Shown: piece after piece, positions 54,972 through 64,000 of the stretch
How the letters are laid out: each line of letters starts with the position of its first letter
Position numbering within the stretch: position 1 is the first letter of the stretch
Source: Proteinivorax tanatarense
GTDB lineage: Bacteria > Bacillota > Proteinivoracia > Proteinivoracales > Proteinivoracaceae
NCBI RefSeq assembly: GCF_040267685.1
Contig: NZ_CP158367.1
Location: 744,001-808,000, forward strand
Direction of reading: 5' to 3'
DNA: 64,000 nucleotides
The notes under the pieces: generated by a model
The model's input: only the letters and a program-made list of their open reading frames with translations
Database searches by the model: none
Told to the model about the DNA's origin: nothing
Position numbers and translations under genes: made by a program

Positions 54972-56636
54972 TTGTTAAAGAAAAGTTTGATTTTGGTGTT
55001 GAGTTTGATGCTGTTAGTTGGTTTTGCTGTTGGGTGTGGACCAGCAGTTCCTGACGTAGGTGGACAAATAATATATGGCATGGCAGGTGACCCAGATAGT
55101 TTTAATCCAATATTGTATCAGGATTCGGCTTCTGGTGATGTTCTTGATTTTATGTTTGATGGTATGATGAGAAGAGATCATGAGTTTGAATTAGTTCCTC
55201 ATCTTGCTACCGACTGGGATATTAGTGATGACGATTTAGAGATTACCTTTAACCTAAGAGATGATGTTTTATGGCATGATGGTGAACAGTTTACAGCCCA
55301 TGATGTGGAGTTTACTTTTTCCACCATGATGGACCCAGATTACCCAGGTGTTAGAGGTGGAAACTTTACCGCCATTGAAGAAATTGAAATTATTGATGAC
55401 TATGAAATCAAATTTTACCTTAGTGAACCCTTTGGTCCTATACTGAATAACCTGGCTTTTAGCATTATTCCTAAACACATATTTATAGACCAAGTTGAAG
55501 AGGATGTGTCAGAGCTTGACGCTCATCCAGCAAACAGAGGTCGAACTCAACCAGTAATAGGAACAGGTCCCTTTGTATGGGGAGAATGGGTAGACGGTGA
55601 ATATGTTAGACTTGGAAGAAATGAAAACTATTGGATGGATGACGAATATCCGTTTGTTTCAGAAGTTTTGTTTATTGATGTACAGGATTCAGAAGCTCAG
55701 ATGAGGGCGCTAGAGCAAGGTGATATTAATATGGCGGCTCTTACGCCTGAAGAAAGAGAGCATATAATGGATGAAAAAGGTCCTGAAGGAGATAACACTT
55801 TAAAATTTGAAATAATTGACGATTTGGGATACACTGCTATTCAATACAACCACAGAGAAGATGCTTTTGGTGAGGGTAAAGTAAATCCGTTTACAGATGT
55901 TAAGGTGCGTCAAGCAATTACCCATGCATTTAATCGCCAGCAAATAATTGATCAAATATTAGACGGTCAAGGTTATCTAATGCATAGCCACTTCCCTAGA
56001 TCTTCTTGGGCGTATTCAGAAGACCATGTAACCAAGTTTGACTATAATCCAGAACGTGCTGAAGAATTATTAGACGAAGCTGGTTGGAAAGAAGTAGATG
56101 GATCAGACTATAGACATCTAGATGGTGATATTGACAATCAGAAGCTTGAGTTTACACTGTTGACTCATCCAGAAAATAACATCAGGGTTGATATGCAGGT
56201 AATAGCTCAAGAACAGCTAAGAGAAGTAGGAGTAAAGGCAGATCCTGAATTAGTAGAATGGCAAACTTTCCTAAATAATCATATTGATGTAGGTGAGTTT
56301 CATGCAGCTATACTAGGATGGAACTTAGGGTCAGATCCTGATCCATATAATATCTTCCATAGCGATAACATCGACACAGGGTTTAATCATATAGGGTATG
56401 AAAATGAAGATGTGGATCGTTTAATAGAACAAGGGCGTTATGCTGTAGATCCTGAAGAGCGTGCCGAATACTATGCCGAACTTCAACAGATAATGTCTGA
56501 AGATTTGCCCTACACGTTCTTATTTGCTCAAACAAGAACAAGAGCCTTACCAGTTAATTTAGAGGGATATAAAGTTGGAGAAATTGCTTTATACTATCCT
56601 GAACAATGGTACTTCGAAGAAATTTCTGATGAATAA
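54972..56636 (+). CDS. Peptide-binding lipoprotein (solute-binding family 5), copy 1
   Basis: The 554-residue extracellular receptor of a peptide ABC transporter has a signal with lipobox (LLVGFAVGC, lipid attachment at Cys 22). The family 5 pattern follows: DPDSFNPILYQDSASGD, VPHLATDWDISDDDLEITFN, TAHDVEFTFSTMMDP, PFTDVKVRQAITHAFNRQQI. It is very acidic. TTG start behind AGGGAGGTAG. It is about 96% identical in protein to copy 2. Oligopeptide versus dipeptide preference cannot be read. Probably it works with the permeases from 61396. Confidence 0.92.
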   Translation: MLKKSLILVLSLMLLVGFAVGCGPAVPDVGGQIIYGMAGDPDSFNPILYQDSASGDVLDFMFDGMMRRDHEFELVPHLATDWDISDDDLEITFNLRDDVLWHDGEQFTAHDVEFTFSTMMDPDYPGVRGGNFTAIEEIEIIDDYEIKFYLSEPFGPILNNLAFSIIPKHIFIDQVEEDVSELDAHPANRGRTQPVIGTGPFVWGEWVDGEYVRLGRNENYWMDDEYPFVSEVLFIDVQDSEAQMRALEQGDINMAALTPEEREHIMDEKGPEGDNTLKFEIIDDLGYTAIQYNHREDAFGEGKVNPFTDVKVRQAITHAFNRQQIIDQILDGQGYLMHSHFPRSSWAYSEDHVTKFDYNPERAEELLDEAGWKEVDGSDYRHLDGDIDNQKLEFTLLTHPENNIRVDMQVIAQEQLREVGVKADPELVEWQTFLNNHIDVGEFHAAILGWNLGSDPDPYNIFHSDNIDTGFNHIGYENEDVDRLIEQGRYAVDPEERAEYYAELQQIMSEDLPYTFLFAQTRTRALPVNLEGYKVGEIALYYPEQWYFEEISDE

Positions 56637-56650
56637 AACTTACTAAACTA

Positions 56651-56685
56651 AGTAGCCTTGACTATCAAGTCAGGGCTACTTTTTT
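56651..56685 (+). terminator. Terminator of binding protein 1
   Basis: AGTAGCCTTGACT pairs with AGTCAGGGCTACT (with a G-T pair) around ATCA and is followed by a T run. Confidence 0.88.
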
Positions 56686-56841
56686 GCTCTTATAGTAAAG
56701 CGGTACTTAGTTCGGGGTGTAAAAGGAAAGACAGAGGGATAATTTGGTCTAACAAACAATTTGAAAAGTTACAGATTTATTTCAAGTGAAGTCGCGAAAC
56801 ACCCTCTAAAAACCAAAAAAAATAAAAAAATTAAAATTGTT

Positions 56842-56868
56842 GCAGGAATATTACAAAATACACCGAAT
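56842..56868 (+). promoter_or_regulatory. Sigma-H-type promoter of binding protein 2
   Basis: GCAGGAATA and CACCGAAT. From AGGA to GAAT is 21 bases. Confidence 0.62.
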
Positions 56869-56923
56869 AATATGTAATATGAAAGTAATATTTAAGATTG
56901 TTATTAAAAGGAGGTAGAAAAAA

Positions 56924-58588
56924 TTGTTAAAGAAAAGTTTGATTTTGGTGTTGAGTTTGATGCTTTTAGTTGGTTTTGCTGTTGGGTGTGGACCAGCAGT
57001 TCCTGACGTAGGTGGACAAATAATATATGGCATGGCAGGTGACCCAGATAGCTTTAATCCAATATTGTATACGGATTCGGCTTCTGCTGATGTTCTTGGT
57101 TTTATGTTTGATGGTATGATGAGAAGAGATCATGAGTTTGAATTAGTTCCTCATCTTGCTACCGACTGGGATATTAGTGATGACGATTTAGAGATTACCT
57201 TTAACCTAAGAGATGATGTTTTATGGCATGATGGTGAACAGTTTACAGCCCATGATGTGGAGTTTACTTTTTCCACCATGATGCACCCAGATTACCCAGG
57301 TGTTAGAGGTGGAAACTTTACCGCCATTGAAGAAATTGAAATTATTGATGACTATGAAATCAAATTTTACCTTAGTGAACCCTTTGGTCCTATACTGAAT
57401 AACCTGGCTTTTAGCATTATTCCTAAACACATATTTATAGACCAAGTTGAAGAGGATGTGTCAGAGCTTGACGCTCATCCAGCAAACAGAGGTCGAACTC
57501 AACCAGTAATAGGAACAGGTCCCTTTGTATGGGGAGAATGGGTAGACGGTGAATATGTTAGACTTGGAAGAAATGAAAACTATTGGATGGATGATAATTA
57601 TCCATTTATTTCAGAAATTTTGTTTATAGATGTACAGGATTCAGAAGCTCAGATGAGAGCGCTAGAGCAGGGGGACATTAATATGGCGGCTCTTACGCCT
57701 GAAGAAAGAGAGCATATAATGGATGAAAAAGGTCCTGAAGGAGATAACACTTTAAAATTTGAAGTAATTGACGATTTGGGATACACTGCGCTTCAGTACA
57801 ACCACAGAGAAGATGCTTTTGGTGAAGACAAAGTAAATCCGTTTACAGATGTTAAGGTGCGTCAAGCAATTACCCATGCATTTAATCGCCAGCAAATAAT
57901 TGATCAAATATTAGACGGTCAAGGTTATCTAATGCACAGCCACTTCCCTAGATCTTCTTGGGCGTATTCAGAAGACCATGTAACCAAGTTTGACTATAAT
58001 CCAGAACGTGCTGAAGAATTATTAGACGAAGCTGGTTGGAAAGAAGTAGATGGATCAGACTATAGACATCTAGATGGTGATATTGACAATCAGAAGCTTG
58101 AGTTTACACTGTTGACTCATCCAGAAAATAACATTAGGGTTGATATGCAGGTAATAGCTCAAGAACAGCTAAGAGAAGTAGGAGTAAAGGCAAACCCTGA
58201 ACTAGTAGAATGGCAAACTTTCCTAAGTAATCATATAGATGTAGGTGAGTTTCATGTAGCGATACTGGGATGGAACTTAGGGTCAGATCCTGATCCATAT
58301 AATATCTTCCATAGCGATAACATCGACACAGGTTTTAATCATATAGGGTATGAAAATGAAGATGTGGATCGGTTAATAGAGAAGGGGCGCTTTTCTGTAG
58401 ATCCTGAAGAGCGTGCCGAATACTATGCCGAACTTCAACAGATAATGTCTGAAGATTTGCCCTACACGTTCTTATTTGCTCAAACAAGAACAAGAGCCTT
58501 ACCAGTTAATTTAGAAGGATATAAAGTTGGGGAAACTGCTTTATACTATTCTGAACAATGGTATTTTGAAGATATTTCTGCGGAATAG
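56924..58588 (+). CDS. Peptide-binding lipoprotein (solute-binding family 5), copy 2
   Basis: The 554 residues differ from copy 1 at about 20 positions, for example YTDSASADVLGF, MMHPDY and IEKGRFSVDPE. The changes cluster near residue 40 and in the last 100 residues. The lipobox and all family motifs are kept. The first 60 coding bases and the ribosome site are almost identical to copy 1, showing a recent tandem duplication including the 5' region. TTG start behind AGGAGGTAG. Confidence 0.92.
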   Translation: MLKKSLILVLSLMLLVGFAVGCGPAVPDVGGQIIYGMAGDPDSFNPILYTDSASADVLGFMFDGMMRRDHEFELVPHLATDWDISDDDLEITFNLRDDVLWHDGEQFTAHDVEFTFSTMMHPDYPGVRGGNFTAIEEIEIIDDYEIKFYLSEPFGPILNNLAFSIIPKHIFIDQVEEDVSELDAHPANRGRTQPVIGTGPFVWGEWVDGEYVRLGRNENYWMDDNYPFISEILFIDVQDSEAQMRALEQGDINMAALTPEEREHIMDEKGPEGDNTLKFEVIDDLGYTALQYNHREDAFGEDKVNPFTDVKVRQAITHAFNRQQIIDQILDGQGYLMHSHFPRSSWAYSEDHVTKFDYNPERAEELLDEAGWKEVDGSDYRHLDGDIDNQKLEFTLLTHPENNIRVDMQVIAQEQLREVGVKANPELVEWQTFLSNHIDVGEFHVAILGWNLGSDPDPYNIFHSDNIDTGFNHIGYENEDVDRLIEKGRFSVDPEERAEYYAELQQIMSEDLPYTFLFAQTRTRALPVNLEGYKVGETALYYSEQWYFEDISAE

Positions 58589-58618
58589 AAGTGACATAAA
58601 AAATGCTTCTAGATTTAT

Positions 58619-58662
58619 AAAAAAAGCCACATTTATGGTTAGCATAAATGTGGCTTTTTTTA
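58619..58662 (+). terminator. Terminator of binding protein 2
   Basis: AAAAAGCCACATTTATG pairs with CATAAATGTGGCTTTTT around GTTAG. The next 340 bases contain no supported gene. Confidence 0.92.
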
Positions 58663-58998
58663 TGTTTTTTATGTTAATAAATAGCATTAAAATTAATCAA
58701 CGCTCCGCCCAAATTTGCAAATTGGAAGATGTTAAGCTTGGAGTATGAAATATTTTACCTTAAGAAACCTACATAACTAGCGTTATATAAGTTACTATTT
58801 GTAGGATTCCCCACTTTAAGATATATCAAGATCTAATAGTTGGAAACGGAGAGTATCTGGTGCTGAATAGTAGTTAAACAAAAAAGTTGGCTTTGGTAAA
58901 ATTACGCAGCAAAAGTTACAAAAGGAATAGACAACAAATGTATTACAATGGTCTATTCTGAATTATTACTGAATTGTTTCTATAAAAAGGAGAGGGTG

Positions 58999-59027
58999 TT
59001 GACAAAAAAGAGGAGAAGAGGTAATAT
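58999..59027 (+). promoter_or_regulatory. Putative sigma-A promoter upstream of binding protein 3
   Basis: TTGACA (58999-59004), 17 bp, TAATAT (59022-59027). It lies about 65 bases before the sigma-H-like promoter of the same gene. Confidence 0.5.
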
Positions 59028-59092
59028 ATTTTCATGCAGAAAACGATTAAACACGGGAAGTTAATGCAAAAAAATAAAAAAAAGTAACTTTT

Positions 59093-59119
59093 GCAGGAGT
59101 TTGCTATTTTTTATAGAAT
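59093..59119 (+). promoter_or_regulatory. Sigma-H-type promoter of binding protein 3
   Basis: GCAGGAGTT and TATAGAAT. From AGGA to GAAT is again 21 bases, although the surrounding sequence has diverged from copies 1 and 2. Confidence 0.65.
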
Positions 59120-59215
59120 ACATGTATTAACAAAGTAATATTACAGTTACTTTGTTTCGTTGGAGTGATATTATGTTAATATAATGTTGCTCAAAAAATA
59201 TAGGGAGGTATGAAA

Positions 59216-60883
59216 ATGTTGAAAAGAAGTTTGGTGTTGATGTTGAGTTTGGTTTTAATTGTAGGATTTGCTGCAGGATGTGCTCCAGCTGCTGTGCCAG
59301 ACACAGGTGGGCAAATAACAAGGGCTATGGTGGGTAGCCCAGATAACTTCAATCCTATTTTGTATACGGAATCAGCATCTGGGGATATTATACCCTATTT
59401 ATTCGATGGTATGATGAGAAGAGATCATGAATTCGAGTTGGCTCCTCATATAGCAAAAGATTGGGATATCAGTGAAGATGACACTGAAATCACCTTTTGG
59501 TTACATGAAGGAGTAAAATTTCATGATGGTGTAGAACTTACAGCCCATGATGTAGAGTTTACGTTTAGCACCATGATGGATCCCGATTACCCAGGGACTC
59601 GAGGAGGTAACTTTCAGCATATTGAAAATATTGAAGTTATAGATGACTATCAAATTAAATTTACTTTAAGTGAGCCTTTTGGTCCTATTATGCAACATTT
59701 ATCATGGAATATTATTCCCAAACATATATTTGAAGAACAAGCTAAAGAAGATATAAGCGAGCTTGATGCTCACCCTGCAAACAGAGGGCGTAATGTAGAT
59801 GTTATTGGAGCAGGACCTTATAAGTGGGGTGAGTGGGTTGATGGTGAGTATGTAAGGCTTGAAAGAAATGATAATTATTGGATGGATGAAGAATATCCTT
59901 TTATTTCAGAAATTCTATTTATCGATGTACAGGACGTTGATGCTCAAATGAGGGCACTAGAGCAAGGTGATATTAATTATGCCAACGTTCAGGCAAGTGA
60001 TAGAGAACATATTATTGCAGAAAAAGGCCCTGAAGGAGATAATACCCTTAAGTTTGAAGAGGTTGACCAGCTGGGATATACAGCTATTTGGTATAACCAT
60101 AGAGAAGAGGCTTTTGGTGATGATAAAATAAATCCTTTTACAGATGTTAAAGTGCGTCAAGCAATAACACATGCTTTTAATCGTGAACAAATTATTGAGC
60201 AAATTTTAGAGGGACAAGGTTACCTTATGCACAGTCATTTCCCTAGATCTTCTTGGGCATATTCAGAAGATCATGTAACAAAACTTGACTATAATCCTGA
60301 CAAAGCTTCTGAACTACTAGATGAAGCTGGATGGAAAGAAGTAGATGGCTCAGATTATAGACACTTAGATGGGGATATTAGCAATCAAAAGTTTGAGTTT
60401 ACTTTACTGACCCACCCAGAAAATAATACTAGAGTGGATATGCAAGTTATAGCTCAAGAACAGCTAAGAGAAGTTGGGGTTAAAGCTGATCCTGAGCTTG
60501 TAGAATGGCAAACTTTTATAAACAATCACGTTGATGTAGGAGACTTTCATGCTGTTATTTTAGGATGGGATTTGGGAGGAGATCCTGACCCCCATAATAT
60601 TTTCCACAGCGATAGTGCAGATTCAGGATTAAATTATGTTGCGTACGAAAATGAAGATGTTGATCGGTTAATAGAAAAGGGTCGCAATGTAGTAGACCCT
60701 GAAGAACGTGCGAAATATTATGCCGAGCTTCAGCAAATAATGTCTGAGGATCTACCATATACCTTTTTATTTGCAACAAAGCAAACTATTGCGGTGCCTA
60801 TTGGTATGGAGGGGTATAAAGTGGGAGATACTGGTTTATTCTATCCTGAACAATGGCATATAGAGGAAATTAGTGCTGAGTAA
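59216..60883 (+). CDS. Peptide-binding lipoprotein (solute-binding family 5), copy 3
   Basis: This 555-residue paralogue has clearly diverged from copies 1 and 2 but is colinear with them. It has a signal and lipobox (IVGFAAGC), GSPDNFNPILYTESASGDII, RDHEFELAPHIAKDWDIS and PFTDVKVRQAITHAFNREQI. The ATG at 59216 is preferred over the ATG at 59210, which lies only one base after AGGGAGG. It is the nearest of the three to the permease genes and is the likely ancestral receptor of this transporter. Confidence 0.92.
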   Translation: MLKRSLVLMLSLVLIVGFAAGCAPAAVPDTGGQITRAMVGSPDNFNPILYTESASGDIIPYLFDGMMRRDHEFELAPHIAKDWDISEDDTEITFWLHEGVKFHDGVELTAHDVEFTFSTMMDPDYPGTRGGNFQHIENIEVIDDYQIKFTLSEPFGPIMQHLSWNIIPKHIFEEQAKEDISELDAHPANRGRNVDVIGAGPYKWGEWVDGEYVRLERNDNYWMDEEYPFISEILFIDVQDVDAQMRALEQGDINYANVQASDREHIIAEKGPEGDNTLKFEEVDQLGYTAIWYNHREEAFGDDKINPFTDVKVRQAITHAFNREQIIEQILEGQGYLMHSHFPRSSWAYSEDHVTKLDYNPDKASELLDEAGWKEVDGSDYRHLDGDISNQKFEFTLLTHPENNTRVDMQVIAQEQLREVGVKADPELVEWQTFINNHVDVGDFHAVILGWDLGGDPDPHNIFHSDSADSGLNYVAYENEDVDRLIEKGRNVVDPEERAKYYAELQQIMSEDLPYTFLFATKQTIAVPIGMEGYKVGDTGLFYPEQWHIEEISAE

Positions 60884-60919
60884 TAATTAAATATAGGCAT
60901 TTTACATTGGTTAACAACG

Positions 60920-60951
60920 AAGATGCCGACGCAATGACGTCGGCATCTTTT
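60920..60951 (+). terminator. Terminator of binding protein 3
   Basis: AAGATGCCGACG pairs perfectly with CGTCGGCATCTT around CAATGA and is followed by TT. Confidence 0.85.
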
Positions 60952-61395
60952 AAAACCTAAAAACACAAAAATTTTAAATTTTAATTAACAGTTTTCAAAA
61001 CAATTGCTTTAATTCTGTGTATATAGTATAAAAGAAGTAAGATTCAAAATGAAAGAATAATTATCAAAAGAGAGAAAAATCTCAACAGTATCAGCACTTA
61101 ATGAGTTGTAAGACAGATTATAACAGAATTAAGTGCACGGGAAATTGAAAACAGAACCTTTACAAATCTTGGCTATATATAGTAGCAACAAAGAGAAATA
61201 GCTATTAATTTTTTAATATAAAGAAGGAATTTTGTTTGTTATTATCGAATATTAAATTTTGTAGCACAAACTATTATACAACAGACTATTTTTCAGGAGC
61301 CAAAAATCCTGACTTTTATAAATTTTTGTTAGAAGGGGGGAACAAAGCTTTATAAAGGCCTGGCATCAACGCAAATTATTAAAGGAGGTTTAAAT
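60952..61395. other. Intergenic region before the permease operon
   Basis: No gene is seen. A small hairpin TCAGGA/TCCTGA (61293-61312) with a T-rich tail may be a weak terminator. The permease ribosome site AAAGGAGG lies at the end. No riboswitch class is recognised. Confidence 0.5.
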
Positions 61396-62367
61396 ATGTC
61401 GACGTATATTTTAAGAAGGCTTTTACAGATGATTCCAGTTTTTATTGGAATAACAATTGTATCATTTTCAATTGTTCATTTAGCACCTGGTTCGCCTATT
61501 GATATTATGGCGAGTCCGGAGACTCATCCAGATGATTTAGCGAGACTAGAAGAATTATGGGGGTTGAATGACCCGGTTTATGTGCAATATGGTAGATGGT
61601 TTAAATCATTTGTTACCGGTGATTTTGGGAGGAGTTTTAGAACAGGTGAGCCAGTACTAGAAATTCTTCTTGCTAGGTTGCCTAATACTATTCAGCTAAA
61701 TCTCTTTTCTTTGATTTTTGCTTTGGTTATAGCGATACCTGTAGGGATATTTTCAGCGTTGAGGCAGTACTCAGTTGGTGATTATATAGCTACTTTTTTA
61801 ACTTTTTTTGGTATAGCGATGCCCAACTTCTGGTTTGCGCTGTTACTATTATATTTATTCTATATAAGGCTAGAGTGGCTGCCAGGAATGCAGATGCGAA
61901 CGATTGGTGTATCTACAGAAACCCATGGGCTTTTTGTAGTCTTAGTGGATCGAATTCGACACTTGATTCTTCCAACCATAGTTATGGGTACTCATTCTAT
62001 GGCAAGTTTTACCCGTTATATGAGAGCTAGCATGCTGCAGGTAATTAGAGAAGATTATATTAGAACGGCCCGTGCAAAAGGATTATCAGAAAGAGTGGTA
62101 ATATATAAGCATGCTTTGAGAAATGGTATGATCCCACTAGTGACCATACTAACCTTTACTATCCCTAGTCTTTTAGCTGGGTCTGTAGTTATTGAACAAA
62201 TTTTTTCGTGGCCTGGAGTAGGTAGAACAGTATTTCAAGCTATAGGCCAGCGGGATTACAATATTGTTATGGCATTCAACACTGTTATGGCGACACTTAC
62301 TATGGTGTTTATGTTATTGGCAGATATAGCATATGTTGTTGTAGATCCGAGAATAAGATTCGACTAA
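61396..62367 (+). CDS. Peptide ABC transporter permease, DppB/OppB type
   Basis: The 323-residue permease has YILRRLLQMIPVFIGITIVS at the start (the DppB signature), HLAPGSPIDIM, about six helices and the ATPase-coupling EAA loop YIRTARAKGLSERVVIYKHA, then LRNGMIPLVTI. It forms a heterodimeric channel with the next gene product. ATG behind AAAGGAGG. Confidence 0.94.
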   Translation: MSTYILRRLLQMIPVFIGITIVSFSIVHLAPGSPIDIMASPETHPDDLARLEELWGLNDPVYVQYGRWFKSFVTGDFGRSFRTGEPVLEILLARLPNTIQLNLFSLIFALVIAIPVGIFSALRQYSVGDYIATFLTFFGIAMPNFWFALLLLYLFYIRLEWLPGMQMRTIGVSTETHGLFVVLVDRIRHLILPTIVMGTHSMASFTRYMRASMLQVIREDYIRTARAKGLSERVVIYKHALRNGMIPLVTILTFTIPSLLAGSVVIEQIFSWPGVGRTVFQAIGQRDYNIVMAFNTVMATLTMVFMLLADIAYVVVDPRIRFD

Positions 62368-62387
62368 AACCGGAAGGGGGTATTTAA

Positions 62388-63371
62388 ATGTCAGATAAAA
62401 AAAATAAAAACGTTGATGTTAAAGAACTTAATGCTGAGCAGCTATTGAAAGAGGCCGATAAAAAAGCTGAAGATAGTAGTATGTGGAGAACGTTCATTAG
62501 ACGATTTAAAAGGAGTAAAACAGCTATTATAGGTTTTATTCTTCTCATTATTATGTTTTCTACTGCTATTTTTGGTCCTATAATATACGCTGGATTTGAA
62601 TTTTCAATTGGTGATATGGAAATATCATGGGGCGGTACCCATGGACACCATTATAGAAGTCAAAATCTTGATAATAACCTTGCCCCACAAAGCTGGGAGC
62701 ATCCACTAGGTACCGATCACCTTGGTCGTGATGTTTTGGCTCGTGTGCTATGGGGAGGTAGGGTCTCTTTAGCTGTTGGGTTTGTAGCTATGGGGATTGC
62801 TGGAACCATAGGTATTATTTTGGGAGCTAGCGCAGGATATTTTGGCGGCGCTGTAGATATGATTATTATGCGCTTTACGGAGATAATTATGAGCTTCCCA
62901 CTTTTGTTTTTATTGTTAACTATCTTAGCGTTATTTGATGGCGGGGGCATAATGCTTATAATGGTTGTTATTGGATTAACTGGTTGGACTGGCATATGTC
63001 GTTTGGTAAGAGCTGAATTTTTATCTTTGAGGGAGAGGGATTTTACACAAGCAGCACAAGCTCTAGGAGCTAGTGACATAAGAATTATTTTCAAGCATAT
63101 CCTTCCAAATGCAATGGCCCCTTTAATTGTTTCTATAACTCTAGGTGTTGGTGGTGCGATTTTGACTGAGACGACTTTAAGCTTCTTAGGTATCGGAATA
63201 ACTCCCCCCGATCCTAGTTGGGGAAATGTTTTGAATGATGGACAATCTTATTTGAGAGATCATCATCACTTAACAACTTACCCAGGATTATTTATTTTCT
63301 TGACTATTTTGGGTTATAACTTCTTAGGTGATGGTTTGAGAGATTCTTTGGATCCAAGACTTAAACAATAA
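62388..63371 (+). CDS. Peptide ABC transporter permease, DppC/OppC type
   Basis: The 327-residue permease has a charged N-terminal tail, then FIRRFKRSKTAIIGFILLII. It carries PLGTDHLGRDVLARVLWGGR (the DppC hallmark) and the EAA loop FTQAAQALGASDIRIIFKHI, then LPNAMAPLIV. A loop of about 40 residues with GGTHGHHYRSQ contains His residues and lies outside the membrane. ATG 20 bases after dppB, behind GGAAGGGGG. Confidence 0.94.
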   Translation: MSDKKNKNVDVKELNAEQLLKEADKKAEDSSMWRTFIRRFKRSKTAIIGFILLIIMFSTAIFGPIIYAGFEFSIGDMEISWGGTHGHHYRSQNLDNNLAPQSWEHPLGTDHLGRDVLARVLWGGRVSLAVGFVAMGIAGTIGIILGASAGYFGGAVDMIIMRFTEIIMSFPLLFLLLTILALFDGGGIMLIMVVIGLTGWTGICRLVRAEFLSLRERDFTQAAQALGASDIRIIFKHILPNAMAPLIVSITLGVGGAILTETTLSFLGIGITPPDPSWGNVLNDGQSYLRDHHHLTTYPGLFIFLTILGYNFLGDGLRDSLDPRLKQ

Positions 63372-63397
63372 TAATATAAAGGAAAGTAGGTGAGCTG

Positions 63398-64000
63398 ATG
63401 TCGGAAAAACTTCTTAGCGTAAAAAATCTTAAGACATATTTTTATACTGAAGACGGAGTCGTGCCTGCAATAGATGGTGTGAACTTTGACGTTGAGCCTG
63501 GTGAAACCTTAGGGATTGTTGGAGAGTCAGGGTGTGGAAAAAGTGTAACTTCACTTTCGGTTATGAGACTTATCCCAAATCCTCCAGGAAAAATAGAAGA
63601 TGGTGAAATAACTTTTGATGGCAAAGACTTGCTGAGTTTATCAGAAGCAGAGATGAGAAAACTTAGGGGAAATGAGATGTCAATGATTTTCCAAGAACCT
63701 ATGACATCACTTAACCCTGTTTATACAGTGGGAGATCAGATTACTGAAGCAATAAAACTACACCAGGGGAAAGCTCATAAAGAGGCAGTTAAACATGCAA
63801 TTGAGATGCTTACCCTTGTGGGGATACCTCTACCGGAAAAAAGGGTAAATGAATACCCCCATCAATTAAGTGGTGGTATGAGGCAAAGGGTTATGATAGC
63901 TATGGCCCTTTCTTGCAATCCTAAGTTGCTATTTGCAGATGAGCCAACCACAGCTTTGGATGTTACTATACAAGCACAGATTTTAGAGTTAATGAAAAAA
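63398..64000 (+). CDS. Peptide ABC transporter ATP-binding protein, DppD/OppD type (partial)
   Basis: The first 201 codons are in the window and the frame runs off the right edge. It has Walker [16 protein letters not shown] (near residue 43), Q-loop [20 protein letters not shown], signature [16 protein letters not shown] and Walker [16 protein letters not shown]. The order dppB-dppC-dppD predicts a dppF-type partner outside the window. ATG behind GGTGAGCTG. Confidence 0.93.
   Translation, partial: MSEKLLSVKNLKTYFYTEDGVVPAIDGVNFDVEPGETLGIVGESGCGKSVTSLSVMRLIPNPPGKIEDGEITFDGKDLLSLSEAEMRKLRGNEMSMIFQEPMTSLNPVYTVGDQITEAIKLHQGKAHKEAVKHAIEMLTLVGIPLPEKRVNEYPHQLSGGMRQRVMIAMALSCNPKLLFADEPTTALDVTIQAQILELMKK

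Overview
The window comes from a low-GC Gram-positive, endospore-forming anaerobe of the Clostridia type. The supports are strong AGGAGG ribosome sites with frequent TTG and GTG starts, GatCAB, a T-box in front of trpS, SpoIIM and YtaF sporulation proteins, sigma-H-type promoters, a 2[4Fe-4S] ferredoxin and DUF362 iron-sulfur protein, and FeoAB iron uptake. The genus cannot be fixed from sequence alone. Several peptide-binding proteins and a dipeptide/oligopeptide ABC transporter fit a peptide-fermenting life style.

Layout. 1-3750: tail of an amidohydrolase, a short XRE regulator, a peptide-exporter-type ABC protein with two possible tiny ORFs beside it, and a DUF2797 protein. 3770-13900: ferredoxin, hslO, an HD-GYP protein, MFS and DUF1576 transporters, a tiny GHKL ATPase, yerC, two membrane proteins, spoIIM, ykuK and T-box-controlled trpS. 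14000-26600: degV, DUF362, then the pcrA-ligA-(membrane protein)-(flavin reductase)-gatC-gatA-gatB block. That block is interrupted between gatA and gatB by a serine/aspartate-repeat membrane-anchored protein and a small secreted protein. 26600-36500: a broken WYL regulator, an amino-acid/Na+ symporter, ylbF, a probable small RNA with a nine-C loop, psuK-psuG, the yfmF-yfmH peptidase pair, a degenerate iron-type alcohol dehydrogenase, tRNA-Leu(CAA) and a second MFS transporter.

36700-42400 is an iron locus. It has a feoA promoter with a Fur-like box, feoA, a nicotianamine-synthase-like methyltransferase, a flippase-like membrane protein and feoB, then two small membrane proteins behind further Fur-like palindromes and a nitrogenase-component-1-like remnant. 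42700-54500: a HEXXH putative protease, a UPF0316 protein, ywbE, a GNAT enzyme, dinB, an ECF sigma/anti-sigma pair and the polA-mutM-ytaF-coaE-slt block. 54900-64000: three tandem paralogous peptide-binding lipoproteins, each behind a sigma-H-like promoter with identical spacing, then the permeases and the start of the ATPase of the transporter.

The points most worth pursuing are the feoA / NAS-like / flippase-like / feoB gene set with its Fur-like boxes, the triplicated binding proteins with sigma-H promoters, a three-copy MITE family, a candidate C-loop small RNA, the Ser/Asp-repeat protein inside gatCAB, and the XRE/ABC/small-ORF locus at the left end.
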